Source: Planococcus liqunii (lineage in GTDB: Bacteria; Bacillota; Bacilli; Bacillales_A; Planococcaceae). Taken from it: 64,000 nucleotides of DNA. The notes under the pieces are model-generated. The model was not told the DNA's origin and searched no databases. It was given only the letters and a program-made list of their open reading frames with translations. This document shows, one piece after another, positions 56,237-64,000 of the stretch. The stretch spans positions 992,001 to 1,056,000 of the forward strand of contig NZ_CP129238.1 in NCBI RefSeq assembly GCF_030413595.1. Reading direction: 5' to 3'. The translations under genes and the position numbers were made by a program. Within the stretch, counting starts at the first letter, position 1; each line of letters begins with the position of its first letter.

Positions 56237-57688
56237 ATGCATCATAAAAAACTGGAAGAATTCCGCCGGGACCGTTTAGATGAAATGTCCATTTCTGAGC
56301 TGCAGCAGGAAATGCGGAACGGAACATTGACGTCAGAAGAACTGGTCCTGATGTACAAAGAGAATATTTCGCGGCGCGACAAAAATACTGCGGCCATACT
56401 TGAACTCAATCCGGATGCGCTGCAGATTGCGCAGGCGCTCGATTTTGAGCGGGCGCATAAAGGCGAACGGTCGCCGCTGCACGGCATCCCGGTGTTAGTG
56501 AAAGATAATATGAATACAGCAGACAAAATGCATACAAGTGCAGGTTCATTTGCCTTGAAAGACCATTATGCCTTGCAGGATGCACATGTCGCCGCGAAAT
56601 TGCGGGAAGCCGGAGCCGTCATCCTGGGCAAGGCGAATATGACGGAATGGGCCAATTTCATGTCGGATAAAATGCCCAACGGCTATAGCTCCCGCGGCGG
56701 GCAAGTCAAAAATCCGTACGGGCCATTTGACGTCGGCGGCTCCAGTTCCGGCTCTGCAGCAGCAGTTGCATCCAACTTGGCAGCTGCTGCAATCGGAACG
56801 GAGACCTCAGGTTCCATAATCAATCCGGCGGCCCAAAACAGTTTAGTCGGCATCAAACCGACGGTCGGCTTGGTTAGCCGCAGCGGCATTATTCCGCTGT
56901 CCCATACACAGGACATTCCAGGGCCACTTGCGCGCACCGTGGAGGATGCAGTCACTGTTTTTGCAGCACTGATCGGCCAAGATCCGGAAGACCCCATCTC
57001 TGCCATGGCCGAGCAATTTGAAGGCTACGATTGGAAGCGTCATTTTAATAAAGACGGCTTAAAAGGCGTGACATTCGGCGTGCCGAGAAACCTGTTCGAT
57101 GAAGACATCCCAAAAGAGCAGCTGGAGCAATTTGAAAGAGCATTGGACTCGCTGCGCGGCTGCGGAGCGGAGATTATTGATAACGTCGACCTGGGAGCAG
57201 ATCAGGACGATTTGGGATTTGCTGTTCTGCTCCACGAATTTAAAGCAGATCTCAATGCATATTTGGCAAAATCCAATCCGCAAAATCCGATCCGGTCGAT
57301 GGAAGACGTGATGACCTTTAATGAAGAACATGCCGAAACCATGCTGAAGTTTGGCCAGAATCTTCTCGAGCAGGCCAACAGCATGAGCGGCAAGCTGAAT
57401 GAACGTGAATACGTAGAAGCGTTGGAACGGAACCGCTATTTAGCAGCCGAACAGGGAATCGGTGCAACGCTGAAAGAATTAGGTGCTGATGCGCTCGTAC
57501 TGCCGCAGGATTTCGGCTGCAATATCGGAGCGGCGGCCGGATTTCCATCCATCACCGTTCCCTTTAGTTTCTCTTCTAATCACGAGCCGTTCGGCATAAC
57601 ATTTACAGGCCATGCATTCAGCGAACCGGCATTGATTGAGTATGCCTTTGCTTTTGAGCAGGCAGTAAAAGGACGGCAAAAACCATGA
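56237..57688 (+). CDS. Amidase-signature-family amidase
   Basis: A 483-residue amidase-signature hydrolase. The Ser-cisSer-Lys machinery is visible: Lys in PVLVKDNMNTAD, the glycine/serine-rich GGSSSGSAAAVASN and the nucleophile region GTETSGSIINPAAQN. It is a paralogue of GatA but lacks the gatB/gatC context and differs in the C-terminal half, so it is a free-standing amidase of unknown substrate. No signal peptide. ATG 56237 follows TTGGAGGA. It converges on the tetR gene through a shared terminator. Confidence 0.9.
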   Translation: MHHKKLEEFRRDRLDEMSISELQQEMRNGTLTSEELVLMYKENISRRDKNTAAILELNPDALQIAQALDFERAHKGERSPLHGIPVLVKDNMNTADKMHTSAGSFALKDHYALQDAHVAAKLREAGAVILGKANMTEWANFMSDKMPNGYSSRGGQVKNPYGPFDVGGSSSGSAAAVASNLAAAAIGTETSGSIINPAAQNSLVGIKPTVGLVSRSGIIPLSHTQDIPGPLARTVEDAVTVFAALIGQDPEDPISAMAEQFEGYDWKRHFNKDGLKGVTFGVPRNLFDEDIPKEQLEQFERALDSLRGCGAEIIDNVDLGADQDDLGFAVLLHEFKADLNAYLAKSNPQNPIRSMEDVMTFNEEHAETMLKFGQNLLEQANSMSGKLNEREYVEALERNRYLAAEQGIGATLKELGADALVLPQDFGCNIGAAAGFPSITVPFSFSSNHEPFGITFTGHAFSEPALIEYAFAFEQAVKGRQKP

Positions 57689-57723
57689 AAAAAGGCAGCG
57701 CCAATTGCGGCGCTGCCTTTTTT
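57688..57723. terminator. Bidirectional terminator between amidase and tetR
   Basis: AAAAAAGGCAGCGCC / GGCGCTGCCTTTTTT, perfect 15-bp stem with poly-A and poly-T flanks, between convergent genes. Confidence 0.92.
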
Positions 57724-57726
57724 GTT

Positions 57727-58578
57727 TTACATATGCTGCAGTTCTTTCCATACTTTCTCGAGAGCAATGACCAGTTCGTGTTCGTAGGAATAATTATTGG
57801 CCAAAGTGGATAATACGCTTTCAATTAACGGCTTTCTTGGAGTTTTCAACACCAGTTCATCGGCTAAAAAAGAAACCAGCTGTTTAATGTCGTCTTCTTC
57901 CTCAAGAAGCAATGTTTTTAGTTTAGTGCTGAGGTCTTCGAGCGACATGGTTTCGTTCATATTGTCGAGAAGAATTTTTGAATTGGTGATAAATTGGTCT
58001 TTCGTTTCCATCTGATTCAAAATGGCCTCTTTCAAACGTCTAATGACAAAAGCCGACAATTGTTCTGTCGGCAACTCTTCGGCAGCGGTAAGTTTCCAAA
58101 CGTTTGTCAGTTGCTGAATGGAACCATGAACGACGGCTGCATTTTCCAGTGCATACGGACGCGACTCCTCGCCAAAGACGTCCACAATCCGTGTCGCAAT
58201 CCATTCGATTTCAGAAGAATAAGTTTCCCGAGCGAATTTTTTCAATTCCTCGTCCTGTGAATAAAAAATACTTTCATATAAGGAAAACAAATTCTTTTCA
58301 CGGTTCATCTGGATGCGGATGCATAATTGTTCAGCCAGGACATCGCTATTGTTCAACGGTTTCCCGACGGCTGCCGCCATCCGCTTTTGGCGGATTTCGC
58401 TTCCAATCGATTCCATAATGGCAATCAGGCACTCTGCTTTCGAAGCGAAATAGTTGTAGAAAGTCCCTTTGGAAACTCCTGCTTCGTCCAGGATGTCCTG
58501 GATCGATGAGGCATTGTAGCCTTTATTGATGAACAGGGTGTAAGCTGCATTGATAATTTGCTGTTTTTTTAGATTCAT
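57727..58578 (-). CDS. TetR-family transcriptional regulator
   Basis: A 283-residue repressor, longer than the usual 190-210. The N-terminal helix-turn-helix is classic: IINAAYTLFINKGYNASSIQ then DILDEAGVSKGTFYNYFASK. The large C-terminal ligand domain is followed by about 70 extra, acidic and helical residues (LLEEEDDIKQLVSFLADEL). Divergent from an MFS exporter gene with paired operator-like repeats in between, so it most likely represses both itself and the pump and is released by a drug-like ligand. Start set by AAAGGTGA on the minus strand. Confidence 0.92.
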   Translation of the reverse strand: MNLKKQQIINAAYTLFINKGYNASSIQDILDEAGVSKGTFYNYFASKAECLIAIMESIGSEIRQKRMAAAVGKPLNNSDVLAEQLCIRIQMNREKNLFSLYESIFYSQDEELKKFARETYSSEIEWIATRIVDVFGEESRPYALENAAVVHGSIQQLTNVWKLTAAEELPTEQLSAFVIRRLKEAILNQMETKDQFITNSKILLDNMNETMSLEDLSTKLKTLLLEEEDDIKQLVSFLADELVLKTPRKPLIESVLSTLANNYSYEHELVIALEKVWKELQHM

Positions 58579-58589
58579 GTTTTCACCTT

Positions 58590-58604
58590 TATACTGTTAG
58601 TCTA
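58590..58604. promoter_or_regulatory. Putative TetR operator, tetR side
   Basis: TATACTGTTAGTCTA lies just downstream of the minus-strand -10 (58610-58615). Its inverse complement matches 58676-58690 at 12 of 15 positions. Confidence 0.6.
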
Positions 58605-58609
58605 CTGTC

Positions 58610-58638
58610 ATCATATCTTGTAAGTGCTTGCAAATCAA
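58610..58638 (-). promoter_or_regulatory. Promoter of tetR
   Basis: On the minus strand, TTGATT (58638-58633), 17 bp, TATGAT (58615-58610). The predicted start falls in the operator-like repeat. Confidence 0.6.
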
Positions 58639-58644
58639 TCATTT

Positions 58645-58673
58645 TGGACCACCGGTATATTTTGCTTGATAAT
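58645..58673 (+). promoter_or_regulatory. Promoter of the MFS exporter gene
   Basis: TTGGAC (58645-58650), 17 bp, GATAAT (58668-58673), directly followed by the second operator-like repeat. Confidence 0.6.
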
Positions 58674-58675
58674 AA

Positions 58676-58690
58676 TAGACAGGCAGTATA
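58676..58690. promoter_or_regulatory. Putative TetR operator, exporter side
   Basis: TAGACAGGCAGTATA, an inverted copy of 58590-58604, placed at the expected transcription start of the exporter. Repressor bound here would block the promoter. Confidence 0.6.
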
Positions 58691-58740
58691 GAATGGTGAA
58701 ATGAAGAAAAAACGCAAGAAATATACGGAGGAATAAAAGA

Positions 58741-60210
58741 ATGAAAGAACAGAAAAAACCGCCTTATGGCATAATCGCCATACTCTTTACCGGAGCGTTT
58801 GTGGCAATCTTTAACCAGACTTTATTGAACATTGCGCTGCCGTCCATCATGATCGACTTTGGTATCGAAGCTTCTACAGCACAATGGCTTGTGACTGCAT
58901 ATATGCTCGTGAATGGTATTTTGATTCCGGCCAGTGCCTATTTGATCCAGCGTTACTCAAACCGCTCGATTTTCATCGTCGCAATGTCACTGTTTGCGCT
59001 GGGGACATTACTGGCTGCAACAGCCCCAGTTTTTAGTGTGCTTCTTGCCGGGCGTATGGTTCAGGCAGCAGGTGCAGCTTTAATGATGCCATTGCTGATG
59101 AACGTGATGCTGGCTGCATTCCCAATTGAAAAACGCGGTTCAGCTATGGGCTTTTTCGGACTTGTCATGGTCGTAGCCCCGGCAATCGGGCCGACACTAT
59201 CAGGATTTATCGTTGAACATTACTCATGGCGTGTCCTGTTCTGGATTGTATTGCCGGTTGCGTTGATTCCGCTTGCTTTAGGGATATTTAAATTGAAGAA
59301 CCTGACTTTCCAAGACCGCAACATCTCATTGGATACCGGGTCATTGATTCTTTCAACTCTCGGGTTTGGCGGGATCTTATACGGATTCAGTTCAGCCGGA
59401 ACGATGGGGTGGACAGATCCGACGGTTATGGCTACTATCGCAGTCGGAATCATTTCTCTGGTAATTTTCGTTTTCCGCCAGCTGAAACTGGACGAACCTT
59501 TGCTTCAAATCCGAATTTACAAATATCCGATGTTTGCTTTGTCTTCCGCGATTTCTGTCGTTGTTTCGATGTCCATGTTTTCCGCGATGATCTTGATGCC
59601 AATTTACATTCAGACGATCAAAGGCATCTCCCCGATTGAATCCGGCCTTTTGATGTTGCCGGGTGCACTCGTTATGGGGGCGATGTCGCCGATCACCGGA
59701 CGGCTGTTTGACCGCTTCGGCGCGAAAGTGCTGGCGATTCCAGGTCTTGCGATTGTTGTCTTGACTACCTATATGTTCAGCCAATTAAGCCTGGATTCGA
59801 GTTTCCTTAACATCATGCTGATTTATACATTGCGGATGTTCGGGATTTCAATGGTCATGATGCCGGTTATGACGAACGGCTTGAACACATTGCCGATGAA
59901 ATCATACCCACATGGTACAGCCATCAATAACACGCTGCAGCAAGTAGCAGGCGCTGTCGGTTCTGCGTTCCTGATCTCCATCATGAACGCCCGTACGGAA
60001 ACTGCTGCAAAAGACTTGGCTGCCAGCGGAACCAACCCAGCTGATATTTTGAATTTGGCGATGCTGGATGGCATCAACTTCTCGTTCTTTGTTTCCACTT
60101 TCATCGCACTCGTCGCACTGGCATTGGCGCTCTTCATCAAAAAGCCGGTCCGGCCTGCTACGGAAGCTGAAAAAGAGATTGTCTACAAACAAAAAGAAGT
60201 CACAGAATAA
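58741..60210 (+). CDS. DHA2-type MFS drug exporter (14 membrane segments)
   Basis: A 489-residue major facilitator of the EmrB/QacA (DHA2) branch, exporting drugs or other amphiphiles against protons. Fourteen hydrophobic segments can be counted. Motifs include NIALPSIMIDFGIEASTAQW in helix 1 and loop, LAGRMVQAAGAALMMPL and the motif C-like GLVMVVAPAIGPTLSGFI in helix 5. Divergent from tetR, with its own promoter and operator. ATG 58741 follows CGGAGGAA. A terminator begins 7 nt after the stop. Confidence 0.93.
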   Translation: MKEQKKPPYGIIAILFTGAFVAIFNQTLLNIALPSIMIDFGIEASTAQWLVTAYMLVNGILIPASAYLIQRYSNRSIFIVAMSLFALGTLLAATAPVFSVLLAGRMVQAAGAALMMPLLMNVMLAAFPIEKRGSAMGFFGLVMVVAPAIGPTLSGFIVEHYSWRVLFWIVLPVALIPLALGIFKLKNLTFQDRNISLDTGSLILSTLGFGGILYGFSSAGTMGWTDPTVMATIAVGIISLVIFVFRQLKLDEPLLQIRIYKYPMFALSSAISVVVSMSMFSAMILMPIYIQTIKGISPIESGLLMLPGALVMGAMSPITGRLFDRFGAKVLAIPGLAIVVLTTYMFSQLSLDSSFLNIMLIYTLRMFGISMVMMPVMTNGLNTLPMKSYPHGTAINNTLQQVAGAVGSAFLISIMNARTETAAKDLAASGTNPADILNLAMLDGINFSFFVSTFIALVALALALFIKKPVRPATEAEKEIVYKQKEVTE

Positions 60211-60217
60211 ATTGAGG

Positions 60218-60247
60218 AAGGCGGGTCCAGTTACTGGACCCGCCTTT
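60218..60247. terminator. Terminator hairpin after the MFS gene, first copy (T2a)
   Basis: AAGGCGGGTCCAG / CTGGACCCGCCTT with loop TTA, then TCAG. It is repeated at 60755-60787 with one compensated base-pair change. Confidence 0.82.
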
Positions 60248-60754
60248 CAGCTTGTTGAGAAAGATATAACTGATATTCCGCAACCCAGCTGCGCTTGCCG
60301 CGGGCGATCCGCCAAGCCTCCTCAGCCGCTGCGAAAACCTTGTGCTCCTGCATCGCTTCGCTAGCTTCGTCGCAAATGATTGGGAAAAGCCCAATCATTT
60401 CTTGCGGGGTCTCGGCTGTCTCGCTTTCCTGCAGGCAAGACATTAGCCGAAGCCTGCGAGGCTAAGTCTTTGCGACGAGCTTGCGCAGGAGCAGTAGGGG
60501 TTTTCTCCGCTGGTTTGCTCCATATCGACAGTGAACTGTGAATAAATAGCATGCCTACTCTTCCACTCTTTCTGATAAAAAGAGAACTTTATAAAAAGAG
60601 TGACCCGAATGTAGCGGAAAGTGGCGACTCCAGCGGGAACAGCACGAGCTGAAGACCCTGGACGGAGCGCAGCGAAGGAAGCGGCTGAAGCCGTGCCCGC
60701 GGAAAGCGTCCACTTGGAGCGAAATGAATAAAGGCTTCACTTGTCACAGCCTAG
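60248..60754. repeat. Composite repeat cluster bounded by duplicated terminators
   Basis: Two parts, no gene. 60340-60492 is a nested fold-back: GCTCCTGC (60344-60351) with GCAGGAGC (60485-60492), CTTCGTCGCAAA with TTTGCGACGAGC, an inner AAATGATTGGG / CCCAATCATTT hairpin and AAGACATTAGCC / GGCTAAGTCTT. 60616-60724 is a GC-rich element (GGCGACTCCAGCGGGAACAG ... GCTGAAGCCGTGCCCGCGGA) of a family seen inverted at 48769-48885 and partly at 49000-49060. The 100 bp between them shows nothing recognisable. Confidence 0.75.
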
Positions 60755-60787
60755 AAGACGGGTCCAGTTACTGGACCCGTCTTTTTT
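60755..60787. terminator. Terminator hairpin, second copy (T2b)
   Basis: AAGACGGGTCCAG / CTGGACCCGTCTT with loop TTA, then TTTT. Compared with 60218-60247 one G-C pair is an A-T pair, both partners changed. It lies 97 nt before the helicase start, where no gene ends. Confidence 0.82.
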
Positions 60788-60884
60788 ATATTCAATGCAG
60801 ACAAGGCTTGCACCACCTGCGCTTATCGCGATGCAGCATCAATTATGGTACACTATTAGCATCGAAAAAAAGGTGGAATACGAC

Positions 60885-62045
60885 ATGAAATTTATAGAAG
60901 AACTAAATCCGATTTGGCAAGAAAAATGGGAAAAAGCAGGATTTGAAACAGCTATGCCGATCCAGGAACAAATGATTCCGGAAATGCTGGCCGGCAACGA
61001 CATCGTCGCTGAGTCCCCAACGGGTTCCGGGAAAACCTTGGCTTATGTACTGCCGATCCTTGAGCGCGTTAACCCGGCTAAAAAATCCATTCAGGCAATG
61101 ATCATTGCGCCGTCCCAGGAATTGTCGATGCAGATCGTCAATGTGCTGCGCGAATGGACGGAAGGAACGGACGTAACAGTGGCACAGTTGATTGGCGGAG
61201 CGAACGTGCAGCGCCAGCTGGAAAAACTGAAGAAGAAACCGACAATTGTGGTGGGAACGCCAGGCCGTTTGAACGAACTGGTCAAAAGCAAAAAACTGAA
61301 AATGCATGAAATCCGAATACTTGTACTCGATGAAGGTGACCAGTTGATGGCCCGTGAACATCGTGGTGTTATGAAAGATTTGATTGAAAAAACACAGAAT
61401 GAGCGCCAGCTTGTTTTAGTGTCAGCGACGATTACAGAGGAAGTGGAACTGGTAGCTGAGCGTTTGATGCAGCACCCGACCCGCATCCAGGTAACAGCAG
61501 AAGACTTGCCGATGCTCGGCAAAGTGACGCATTCATTCATTAAAGTGGAAGAGCGGGATAAAACCGATTTGCTTCGCAGAATTTCACATATTGACGGGAT
61601 GAAGGCATTGGCTTTCGTCAATAACCTCGATCAGCTGCTGATGAAAGAAGAAAAATTGAAATTCCGTGATGCAAAGATTGTTGCGCTGCATTCTGAAATG
61701 AAAAAAGAAGAGCGGAAAAAAGCACTAGATTCTTTCCGCAAAGGGGAAGTGTCGGTGCTGATTGCGACGGAAGTGGCAGCACGCGGCCTTGATATCGATG
61801 CAGTGACACATGTTATCCATGTCGATGTGCCTCAGACCGTTGAGCAGTATTTGCACCGTTCGGGACGTACCGGCAGAGCAGGAGCGGACGGAGAAGTTCT
61901 GACGCTTCTGGCTTACCAAGATGAGCGCCATTATAAGAAATTCACTAAAGAGCTGCCTTCAAAACCGGTACAGAAAGTTCTGCACGGCGGCCAGTTGATT
62001 GAAGGAAACAGCAAAACCATTGCTGAAAAGGGGAACAGACGATGA
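60885..62045 (+). CDS. DEAD-box-type RNA helicase (YfmL-like) with DEGD motif II
   Basis: A 386-residue helicase without C-terminal extension, close to B. subtilis YfmL, which assists 50S ribosome assembly. Motifs: Q region GFETAMPIQEQMIP, I ESPTGSGKT, Ia APSQELSMQ, TPGRL, II VLDEGDQL, III SAT, IV region ALAFVNN, V ARGLDID and VI HRSGRTGRAG. Motif II is DEGD rather than DEAD (DETD in YfmL as I recall). The start is ATG 60885 after AAAGGTGGAA; upstream ATGs lack sites and fall in the repeat and terminator region. Overlaps the aminopeptidase gene by 4 bp. Confidence 0.92.
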   Translation: MKFIEELNPIWQEKWEKAGFETAMPIQEQMIPEMLAGNDIVAESPTGSGKTLAYVLPILERVNPAKKSIQAMIIAPSQELSMQIVNVLREWTEGTDVTVAQLIGGANVQRQLEKLKKKPTIVVGTPGRLNELVKSKKLKMHEIRILVLDEGDQLMAREHRGVMKDLIEKTQNERQLVLVSATITEEVELVAERLMQHPTRIQVTAEDLPMLGKVTHSFIKVEERDKTDLLRRISHIDGMKALAFVNNLDQLLMKEEKLKFRDAKIVALHSEMKKEERKKALDSFRKGEVSVLIATEVAARGLDIDAVTHVIHVDVPQTVEQYLHRSGRTGRAGADGEVLTLLAYQDERHYKKFTKELPSKPVQKVLHGGQLIEGNSKTIAEKGNRR

Positions 62046-63271
62046 CTTTCCAGGAAAAGTTGGAGCAATACGCAGATTTGACCGTATACGTCGGATTGAA
62101 TGTCCAAAAAGGCCAAACCATCATGATCAATACTACGGTCGATACGATTGAATTTACCCGTTTGGTGGTTAAAAAAGCATACGAAGCAGGCGCAAAGCGC
62201 GTTTACGTCAACTACACGGACCCTGTGCAAACGCGCACGCATTTTGAAATGGCGCCAGACGAAGCTTTCCAGGAATATCCACAATGGTCTGTTGTCCAGC
62301 GCGACGAAATCATTGATACCGGCGGTTCTTTCTTATGGATTGATGCTGAAGATCCGGACTTATTGACCGGCATTCCGGCGAAAAGATTGTCGGACTCCCA
62401 GAAAGCTTCTGGAAAAGCTTTGGAACGTTACCGGCAGGCAGTTGGATCGGATAAAGTGGCTTGGTCGATTGTGGCCATTCCATCTCAAAAATGGGCGCAG
62501 AAAGTGTTCCCGGATTTGGAAAGCGGCAAGCAGATGGATGCACTATGGGAAGCGATTTTCAAAACCGTGCGCATTGGCGAAGGAGATGCGGTGAAAAAGT
62601 GGCAGGAGCATATCGCCACTTTGGAAAAGCGGGCAAGTTTATTAAATAACAGAAGGTTTGACAAGCTGCACTACACAGCCCCTGGAACAGATTTGACGAT
62701 TGCATTGCCTGAAAAGCATATCTGGATGTCCGGTGCTGCAAAGACGCCGCAAGGAAATCCGTTCATCGCCAATATGCCGACTGAAGAAGTTTATACAGTT
62801 CCGTTGAAGTATGGCGTTGAAGGTGTTGTACGCAATACGAAACCACTCGTTTATCAAGGGAATATTATCGACGAATTCACATTGACGTTTGAAAAAGGAA
62901 AGATTGTTAAAGCGCAGGCAGCAGTCGGACAGGAGCTTCTCGCTGAAATGATTGGAACGGATGAAGGCGCTGCTTACCTTGGAGAAGTGGCTTTGGTGCC
63001 GCACCAGTCGCCGATTTCAGATTCAAACATTTTGTTTTTCAATACGCTTTTTGATGAAAATGCATCCAATCACTTGGCAATCGGCGATTCCTACCCGACT
63101 TGCTGCGAAGGCGCACGCGATTTGGAACGGACTCAACTGGAGTCGATTGGCCTGAATACATCCATCGTCCACGAAGATTTCATGATTGGCAGCGCCGGCA
63201 TGAACATTGACGGAATCCGGAGCGATGGCACAAAAGAGCCGATTTTCCGCGAAGGAAACTGGGCATTCTAA
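62042..63271 (+). CDS. M29-family aminopeptidase
   Basis: A 409-residue thermophilic-type metallo-aminopeptidase (AmpS/AmpII/PepS family) that removes N-terminal residues from peptides in the cytosol. Ligand and active-site stretches visible are NMPTEEVYT, GEVALVPHQSPIS, NHLAIGDSYP and HEDFMIGSAGMNIDG, which carry the metal-binding Glu, His and Asp residues of the family. It starts inside the stop of the helicase gene (ATGA), so the two are coupled. Confidence 0.94.
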   Translation: MTFQEKLEQYADLTVYVGLNVQKGQTIMINTTVDTIEFTRLVVKKAYEAGAKRVYVNYTDPVQTRTHFEMAPDEAFQEYPQWSVVQRDEIIDTGGSFLWIDAEDPDLLTGIPAKRLSDSQKASGKALERYRQAVGSDKVAWSIVAIPSQKWAQKVFPDLESGKQMDALWEAIFKTVRIGEGDAVKKWQEHIATLEKRASLLNNRRFDKLHYTAPGTDLTIALPEKHIWMSGAAKTPQGNPFIANMPTEEVYTVPLKYGVEGVVRNTKPLVYQGNIIDEFTLTFEKGKIVKAQAAVGQELLAEMIGTDEGAAYLGEVALVPHQSPISDSNILFFNTLFDENASNHLAIGDSYPTCCEGARDLERTQLESIGLNTSIVHEDFMIGSAGMNIDGIRSDGTKEPIFREGNWAF

Positions 63272-63283
63272 GAGGTGAGTAAT

Positions 63284-64000
63284 TTGAAGAACTACTGGAT
63301 TGCGGTATTGGCATTCGCCTTGTTGTTCGGCTGCACGATGTCGGTTCAGGCAGAAGTGAAAATGCCTGCGGTTTACATCGCGGTAGGGGATTCGCTCGCT
63401 GCCGGCCAGACGCCGAATTCTCAAATTGATACAGGCTATTCGGATTTGATCGCACAGGAATTAGCAAGCCATCAGCCGGTAGCGTTTTATTCAAAAAATC
63501 TGGCTTTTCCCGGGTTTACGACTGAAGACGTCTTAGAACGAATTCAGTCACCGGAGGCAAAGGAAGTTTTAAGCGCTGCAAATATCATTACCTTGTCTGC
63601 CGGAGCGAACGATCTGCTGCGGCTCGTCCAGTCGAATTCCGCACAAGGAACATTGGTATTTCAGCAAATCCAGGCCGATTTTGCGTTGAATAAAGCACGC
63701 CTAAACATGGAAAAAATCTTAACAGAAATGAAAAAAACGGCACCGCAGGCGGACATTTATGTAATGGGTTATTATTTTGCCTATCCCCACGTACGGGATT
63801 CACAAAAAGAAGGCACCGCGATGCAGCTTGATCGCCTGAACATGATTTTAGAGCAAAGTGCTGAAAAGGCAGGGGCAACATTTGTGGCAATTGATAGAGC
63901 ATTTGGAGACAACGGCACGGATAAAGTGCCGAATCCGGCAGATGTGCACCCGAATGTGAAAGGGTATCAGGCGATGGCCAATGCTTTCCTGGACGCCTAC
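63284..64000 (+). CDS. Secreted SGNH/GDSL-family hydrolase (cut by window end)
   Basis: The first 239 residues of an exported esterase or lipase. TTG 63284 follows AGAGGTGA by 5 nt. A hydrophobic signal segment spans residues 5-16, and either Cys17 (LLFGC, an imperfect lipobox) is lipidated or signal peptidase I cleaves after VQA23. SGNH blocks: I in YIAVGDSLAAG (Ser nucleophile), III in SAGANDLL and V in DVHPNVKGY (Asp and His). Block II Gly lies near NLAFPGFTT. It is close to the C terminus of the family, so little is missing. It follows the aminopeptidase gene by 12 bp. Confidence 0.88.
   Translation, partial: MKNYWIAVLAFALLFGCTMSVQAEVKMPAVYIAVGDSLAAGQTPNSQIDTGYSDLIAQELASHQPVAFYSKNLAFPGFTTEDVLERIQSPEAKEVLSAANIITLSAGANDLLRLVQSNSAQGTLVFQQIQADFALNKARLNMEKILTEMKKTAPQADIYVMGYYFAYPHVRDSQKEGTAMQLDRLNMILEQSAEKAGATFVAIDRAFGDNGTDKVPNPADVHPNVKGYQAMANAFLDAY

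Noticed and set aside
60231..60443. Minus-strand frame of about 70 codons
   Set aside because: It lies wholly within the T2a hairpin and the nested fold-back repeat and lacks a plausible ribosome site.

Overview
The window looks like chromosomal DNA of a low-to-moderate GC Firmicute of the family Planococcaceae, most likely Planococcus or a close relative. This rests on the 16S rRNA signature, Bacillus-type promoters and Shine-Dalgarno sites, and a gene order closely matching the Bacillus subtilis yeaC-yeaD-yebA-guaA-pbuG-yebE-yebG-purEKBCSQLFMNHD-yerA-yerC-pcrB-pcrA-ligA-yerH-gatCAB-dgkB-yefA region as I remember it. Nearly every gene reads on the + strand; there are four minus-strand genes and both window ends cut through a gene.

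Layout. 1-5 kb: a partial GNAT acetyltransferase gene, ilvD, and a pncB-nadE pair for NAD synthesis from nicotinate. 5-9.5 kb: a translationally coupled MoxR ATPase / DUF58 / membrane transglutaminase module. 9.5-13 kb: guaA and pbuG, each behind a guanine-class purine riboswitch. 13.3-18.6 kb: a complete rRNA operon (16S-23S-5S, no tRNA) with tandem promoters and clear processing stalks. 18.6-33.1 kb: a convergent cysteine hydrolase, a coupled UPF0316/NETI pair, a third purine riboswitch, and the whole 12-gene purine operon from PRPP to IMP. 33.3-46 kb: a GNAT protein, an adenine-deaminase-like protein, YerC, PcrB, the PcrA helicase, DNA ligase LigA, the CamS lipoprotein and the GatCAB amidotransferase. 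46-64 kb: a thioredoxin-like protein, DgkB, a phosphoesterase, a Nudix hydrolase, cytochrome bd oxidase CydAB with its very small third subunit CydS, RlmCD, a tRNA-dihydrouridine synthase, a K+ channel, a 49-aa FbpA-like protein, an amidase, a TetR/MFS efflux pair, a YfmL-like helicase, an M29 aminopeptidase and a truncated SGNH hydrolase.

Purine logic: GuaA (XMP to GMP), PbuG (hypoxanthine/guanine uptake) and PurE-D (de novo IMP) are three branches of one regulon, each preceded by an aptamer whose J3/1 carries the guanine-specifying C and by an intrinsic terminator.

The least expected content is intergenic. Four places carry structured interspersed repeats, all just downstream of an intrinsic terminator. 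In two of them (48.7-49.2 kb and 60.2-60.8 kb) the repeat cluster lies between two near-identical, directly oriented copies of the terminator hairpin itself. In the second case the copies differ by a compensated base-pair change. This suggests a repeat element that enters, or is duplicated together with, Rho-independent terminators. No CRISPR array, prophage or insertion sequence was seen.
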